Source of the DNA: Porogramme epimiltina
Lineage: Eukaryota > Basidiomycota > Agaricomycetes > Polyporales > Polyporaceae
Assembly: GCA_900155495.1 (NCBI GenBank)
Contig: FTLJ01000578.1
Span: forward strand, 1-23,834
Length of the DNA: 23,834 nt
Direction: 5' to 3'
In this document: in pieces, positions 19,834 to 23,834 of the stretch
How the letters are laid out: each line of letters begins with the position of its first letter
How positions within the stretch are numbered: the first letter of the stretch is position 1
Position numbers and translations under genes: made by a program
Notes under the pieces: generated by a model
Told to the model about the DNA's origin: nothing
The model's database searches: none
What the model saw: only the letters and a program-made list of their open reading frames with translations

Positions 19834-20761
19834 TGCGCGGTAGGCGATGCCCTCGAACGGTCGTGCACGAGGAATTTATGCCAATGGACCTGCGGTCGGG
19901 TCTTGGTGTGGGCTGCACGTCCTTCGCGTGCGGACTGCGGCGATAGAAATGACTCCACTGTACAAGACGTCCCGATGACAGGCGCAGCGAGCACGATGCA
20001 ATGTGACTGAGGCCATTGAGCTGCGGCAACTCGAGCGTAAGCGGGGTGTGAATGAACGCGGAACGCCATATATATCGTCGCACAACCGGTGTCTGCCTCT
20101 TGACGAATCTTTGATCGTGGAGGGCCTTTCCCGACGGCGACAAGGCACTGGAGAACAAGATCGTGCGCGAAATCTGGCTTGAAAGGTGTTGCCTAGACTC
20201 ACGATATCCCGCTATTCATGTCGGGCCCTTGAAACGAGCCCACAACCCGGAACAACCCATGACAACAGCCGGGACAAGGATCGTGCACGGACGGACGAAC
20301 GGCACACGCAATTGGTCTATCTTCCAACCGCCGAGTATTGGACGGACAATCGTGGTGCGAATAGAGTGGCGAACTGTCCGATTGAGTGCTCGCGGCTCAG
20401 ACGAGACGATTGTGGGGGCAGACGAAGCAGAATGGAGGCAATAGACGAAAGGCTGGGTTGCTCTGGAATCCAGATGGTCGAAAGAGTGCCGGAATTCGAG
20501 CGAACGCGGTGAGCCTGAGGTGAGGTGGCGAGCCAAACACAGCCAAACGCGGCCGGTGCACACACGACCGTAGCAGAGCCGCCGAGTGCTCGACCGTTTA
20601 CGCTGCTGACTACCTCCATCTCCCCCTCCCTCTCTCTCGTCGTCCCCCATCGGCTCCCCTGGCTGCGTCGCTGTCCCTCTCTAGACCCTCCGGGACCACC
20701 CTCGGCGCACCGACCCCGCTCTCTGGCCGCTCTCGGCTCTCGCACCCACGCCACCACAGTC
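19834..20761. promoter_or_regulatory. Divergent promoter region between oxidase D and SPT2
   Basis: The 928 bases carry upstream DNA of both genes. Near D there is a minus-strand CATAAATT (19873-19880), about 40 bases before its ATG, with a plus-strand CCAAT (19881-19885) beside it. An ATATATAT tract lies near 20070. Near SPT2 a pyrimidine-rich leader (about 20605-20650) precedes the ATG. An in-frame Met exists at 20525, but the sequence between it and 20762 encodes Pro/Ser-rich text typical of a leader. Confidence 0.6.
19873..19880 (-). promoter_or_regulatory. TATA-like element of oxidase D
   Basis: CATAAATT on the minus strand sits about 40 bases before the start codon at 19833, matching the spacing in A, B and C. 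Confidence 0.45.
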
Positions 20762-22201
20762 ATGACCAGCTTCCAGGCCCTCATGCGGCTCGCTACGTCG
20801 CAGACGCAACAGTCTGACGAGGCCGTACAAGTTGCCCTCGCAGAGCGGCAGCGCAAGGAGGCGCAGAAGCGCAAGGAGATCGAGGAGCGCGAGCGCAAGG
20901 AGCGCGAGGTGCAGGCGAAGCTCCGCATCAAGCGGCTCGAGGAGCAGAAGCGCGAGCAGGAGCGGGCGCAGCGGCACCGGGAGGAGCGGGAGGCCCGCGA
21001 ACGCGAGGCCCAGCGCAAAGAGGAGGCCCAGCGGGACGCCCTCCGCTACGGCCCCAAGAAGGGCAAGGACGGCCAGGGATACCCCGCGTCGGCCGCCGCG
21101 AAGCGCAGGCACTCGGTCTCGTCCGACGATGACTCATCCGGCCCGTCGAACGCGCTCACGCGCGAGGAGAAGCGGCAGCGCAGGCTGGAGGCGGAGATGA
21201 GGGGTGGGCGGGCTACGGCGAGGCGGGCCATCGGCGGTGGGGGTGGGTACAGCAAGGCGGGGCGGAAGCTCCCCGGTGGCGCGGTGGACATCGTGACGAC
21301 GATATCAGGTTCGGCATCGCCGACCAAGGCTCAGTCAATACGGGAGCGTCTCGCTGCTGAGACCCCGCTCCTCATCAAGCTGAACACCAACAAACGAGAT
21401 GTCCGCAGCATCGACGAGATTCGAACGGACAACGCGAAGAAGCGCCTGGGCAAGGTCCTCGACGGAGAGGCGGCGAAAGAGTTCAACGACTGGTTTGGCA
21501 AGGCCAAGAAGGAGCCCCCGAAGAAGCCCACACCGTCCACCTCCACCTCTAGAGCGAATACGCCAGCCGTCGCAGGGCCCTCCACCAGCAGCCAATCGAA
21601 AGCGGCCAGCGGATCCGCCTCACCCAGCCCGTTCTCTGGCCCTTCCAAGTCACAGTCTACACAGAAACCTTCCGCGTCTTCGAGCAAATCCGGCGCAGGT
21701 TCTTCCTCAAAGGCCGCAGGCTCCTCCAAAGCCTTTCCACCGAAAATGCCCGCAACCGGGAAGTCCTCCAGCGCCTCCCGCCCGCTCCCATCGTCTTCAT
21801 CTGCACTCAGCAAGCCCATTCCGAAGAAGCGGCGTTCCCCCTCCTCCAGCGTTTCGCCGCCGCCTCCGAAGCGGCGCTCTGCGCCCAGCGGTGGAGGCAA
21901 CGACATCAGCAGCGAGATCTGGAAGCTGTTTGGGAAGGACCGCTCTTCGTACATCCAGCGCGACGTGTATAGCGACGACGAGGACATGGAGGCTGACGCG
22001 TTCGATGTCGAGAGGGAGGAGCTCAGAAGGTTCGTCTCTGTCGCCCTAGAAGGCCGCGTGCATGCACTCATCCTTCTTATTTCCCTCTTCAGCATGCGGC
22101 TGGCAAAGAAGGAAGACGAGATGGCGCTCGAGGACGAGCGCCGGCACGAGGAGGAGAAACGGCGGCGCAAAAAGGACAAGGAGAAGCGCGGCCATTACTG
22201 A
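20762..22201 (+). CDS. SPT2: SPT2 chromatin protein (histone chaperone)
   Basis: Exons 20762-22029 and 22093-22201 join to 458 residues. The N-terminus (MTSFQALMRLATSQTQQSDE) leads into a long charged coiled coil of Arg/Lys/Glu repeats (about residues 28-95), then a low-complexity Ser/Pro/Lys region (about 190-380) and the C-terminal SPT2 domain: SSEIWKLFGKDRSSYIQRD, acidic SDDEDMEADAF, EREELR, then the basic/acidic helix MRLAKKEDEMALEDERR ending KRGHY. In yeast and animals SPT2 binds histones H3-H4 and helps maintain chromatin during transcription, in the nucleus. The 63-bp intron cuts the SPT2 domain between EREELR and SMRLAKK. It is stop-free, but the domain reads correctly only when it is removed. 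The start at 20762 is preferred over an in-frame Met at 20525 because the intervening sequence looks like a leader. Confidence 0.9.
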   Translation: MTSFQALMRLATSQTQQSDEAVQVALAERQRKEAQKRKEIEERERKEREVQAKLRIKRLEEQKREQERAQRHREEREAREREAQRKEEAQRDALRYGPKKGKDGQGYPASAAAKRRHSVSSDDDSSGPSNALTREEKRQRRLEAEMRGGRATARRAIGGGGGYSKAGRKLPGGAVDIVTTISGSASPTKAQSIRERLAAETPLLIKLNTNKRDVRSIDEIRTDNAKKRLGKVLDGEAAKEFNDWFGKAKKEPPKKPTPSTSTSRANTPAVAGPSTSSQSKAASGSASPSPFSGPSKSQSTQKPSASSSKSGAGSSSKAAGSSKAFPPKMPATGKSSSASRPLPSSSSALSKPIPKKRRSPSSSVSPPPPKRRSAPSGGGNDISSEIWKLFGKDRSSYIQRDVYSDDEDMEADAFDVEREELRRFVSVALEGRVHALILLISLFSMRLAKKEDEMALEDERRHEEEKRRRKKDKEKRGHY

Positions 22202-23387
22202 ACGACACTCTAGCTCAAGCTCGCTCAACGTAACTAATGACGGATACGTCGCCCCCCGACCGTCGGTGGGCCCCCAACGAAACGACTTTCGTGGTGATGT
22301 CCCGAACAGAGAAGCTCTTTGGGGCCGCTCATTGACTTTCTGTCTTCTAGTCTTGCTGCTACATTATACATCATGTTCTTCTATCCCCCTACGCCGCCCG
22401 TGTTCGCACATTCAAGGTCTCCCTCGCCTCCTTGCTGCCTGGTTTGTTGTTCCCGTTTGTCCATAGTCGTGCTACTCGTGTCTCGCATCGTACCCCAAAC
22501 CGCTAAACGTCACCCTCTACACATGGCGCTGTCCTCCCGGCGCCGCCCTACGTCATCGACATCTCTCCTACAGCTCCTCCGTGCTCCTCTCTTCTCTCTT
22601 CAATTACCGCACTCGCATTGTTACTGTAGACGTTAGGCAACTCACTTATGCATCTCAAGCAACCGCACCACACGCACCCCGTACCCATCCATATACACTC
22701 GCACGTTTCCTACATACACATCCCAGGGTTTCCCGGTCCCGGTTCTAAGCCCTCTACGCGCGCTGCGCATGTACACATCCTCCTGACCATGTAATATGAC
22801 GCTGTCTGAATCAATGCTCCCGTTGGTTGCGTAAGCTGGGCAACGATTCGGTCGACGTTGGAAGTTGTATTGCGTTACTGGGCCGAAGCTTGGCCACCTA
22901 AAAGGGATTCCTTACGACTCGAGAGGAAATACTAGCGATCCAACCGGGAACGCGCTCGGACGAGGGCATGGGGGGATCCGATAGTAGGCCTACGGCGACG
23001 GTATACTACATGAAAAGAAACGTGGACGATTCGCGATAGCAAGACATTGTGTCGAAAAGCGGGTAGGACGGCTGGAGAGTGGTGCGAGGTGCTGGAGAGT
23101 CGTAGTCGAGTCGTTTAGAAGGGGCGGAGGAGGGGGTCGTCCGAGCGAGGCGGGGTAAGGGGAAGGGTGAGGAGGGTGAGGGTGAGAAGAGGGCGATTAT
23201 GTAGAGACGACTAGCTAGTGAGGTTATGCAGAGTAGAGAGGAAGGAAGCTGGTGGTCGACGCGTGTGAGCAAAACAGGCCAGACACGAACGAAACGAAAA
23301 CGTGCAGTGCTCACCGTACAGAACAGACAAGCGCATCGCGTACATAGTCCGAAGGGAGCAGGCAGAGGCTGCCACGGCCGCCGCCGA
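22202..23387. other. Convergent intergenic region between SPT2 and the right-edge gene
   Basis: The 3' untranslated DNA of SPT2 (+) and of the Gly/Met-rich gene (-) face each other. A pyrimidine-rich stretch spans about 22320-22620. A local repeat, CTGGAGAGT, occurs twice near 23073 and 23093. Open frames such as 23006-23461 (-) are shadows that overlap the right-edge gene in another frame. No further gene is supported. Confidence 0.6.
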
Positions 23388-23834
23388 TCAGCCGCTCTCC
23401 TCCATCTTGAACCGCTTCCGGGGGCCGTCCTGGCCGAACTGACCGCCGCCGCCGCCGCCACCGCCGCCCTGCATGAAGGCCGGGTTGAAGTGGCCCTGCA
23501 TCCCGAACCCGCCCCGGCCGCCCATCCCCATCATCCCCATTCNNCCCGGAACCCCCCCCCCCCCCGGGCCGCGTCGGCGTGTAAGGCGGAGGAGCGGCGC
23601 ATGCGTCGAGTCGAGTCGGGCCGATGGACGACACCGGACGAGCCGCGAGCGAAGGCGGCGCGGCGCACGAGCATGCGAAGAGGGGCGGAAAAAAGAAAAA
23701 GAGCGCGAGTCAACATGCACGTCCCGTATCCGAAGAGAGAGAAAGGTCAAAGTGCCGTACCCATTCCGCCCATCATTCCGCCCCCGCGTCCCCCGCCCAT
23801 CATGCCACCCCCGCCCGCCGCGGCGCGCGGGCCC
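23388..23834 (-). CDS. C-terminal part of a Gly/Met-rich, probably RNA-binding protein (runs off right edge)
   Basis: Two exons are visible on the minus strand: 23834-23761 and about 23542-23388. The first encodes a Gly/Met/Arg repeat (GGGGMMGGGRGGGMMGGM). The second continues the same composition (GMMGMGGRGGFGMQG), followed by HFNPAFMQ, a poly-Gly run and the end QFGQDGPRKRFKMEESG. RGG/GMM-rich tails of this kind are typical of hnRNP-like RNA-binding proteins whose RRM domains would lie beyond the edge, so function is inferred from composition only. The donor GTACGG after 23761 is clear. The acceptor must fall at the NN at 23543-23544, and reading frame demands that exactly two bases (GA) precede the next ATG. 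The implied intron is 218 bp, long for this window. Confidence 0.68.
   Translation of the reverse strand, partial: GPARRGGRGWHDGRGTRGRNDGRNGYGTLTFLSLRIRDVHVDSRSFSFFRPSSHARAPRRLRSRLVRCRPSARLDSTHAPLLRLTRRRGPGGGGVPXXMGMMGMGGRGGFGMQGHFNPAFMQGGGGGGGGGQFGQDGPRKRFKMEESG
23543..23565. other. Two undetermined bases beside a 14-base C run
   Basis: NN at 23543-23544 is followed, after a short gap, by 14 consecutive C at 23552-23565. Homopolymer tracts of this kind are prone to sequencing error, so the local length of the intron is uncertain. Confidence 0.9.

Noticed and set aside
20525..20761. N-terminal extension of SPT2 from the Met at 20525
   Set aside because: The extra 79 codons are Pro/Ser-rich and include a pyrimidine-rich leader; the SPT2-like N-terminus begins at 20762. 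A longer isoform is not fully excluded.
21331..22179. 282-codon minus-strand frame opposite SPT2
   Set aside because: It is antisense to the SPT2 coding sequence, and its Ser/Glu/Leu-rich content mirrors the Lys/Ser/Arg codons of SPT2.
1..23834. CRISPR array, prophage or bacterial operon structure
   Set aside because: Spliceosomal introns, promoter style and protein families are fungal; no regularly spaced repeats are present.

Overview
The window is nuclear DNA of a filamentous fungus, most likely a mushroom-forming basidiomycete (Agaricomycetes, possibly a wood-decay polypore). The DNA is GC-rich, the genes are split by many short GT-AG introns (mostly 52-83 bp) with GTRNGT-like donors, and the gene families (secreted berberine-bridge-type flavin oxidases, a ZIFL/tetracycline-type MFS carrier, SPT2) fit that group. 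The taxonomic guess is inference from style and was not searched.

Layout. Positions 1-261 (-) hold the N-terminus of an unrecognised protein that runs off the left edge. Positions 262-6358 are about 6.1 kb without a gene I can support. Positions 6359-8320 (+) hold a complete seven-exon MFS transporter of 494 residues. Positions 8757-19833 (-) hold four complete tandem paralogues, here called A, B, C and D from left to right. They are secreted FAD-linked oxidases of 595, 598, 598 and 608 residues, each with six exons and identical intron phases; exons 2, 3 and 5 are 128, 165 and 211 bp in every copy. Positions 20762-22201 (+) hold the chromatin protein SPT2, divergent from D. From 23388 to the right edge (-) lies the C-terminus of a Gly/Met-rich, probably RNA-binding protein, with a two-base sequencing gap (NN) exactly where a 3' splice site is needed.

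The centre of interest is the oxidase array. B and C are the newest pair: they sit in two tandem units of about 3.25 kb that also duplicate promoter and 3'-flank DNA. A carries a patch around intron 1 that matches C far better than B does, which suggests gene conversion. D is the most diverged and has a longer C-terminus that ends exactly at the edge of a duplicated unit. All four keep the His-attachment motif for FAD but lack the Cys that gives bicovalent flavin in berberine bridge enzyme. They carry signal peptides and should act outside the cell as H2O2-producing oxidases; the substrate cannot be read from sequence. The MFS gene is convergent with A and has an acidic dileucine (vacuole-type) signal, so a functional link with the oxidases is possible but unproven.
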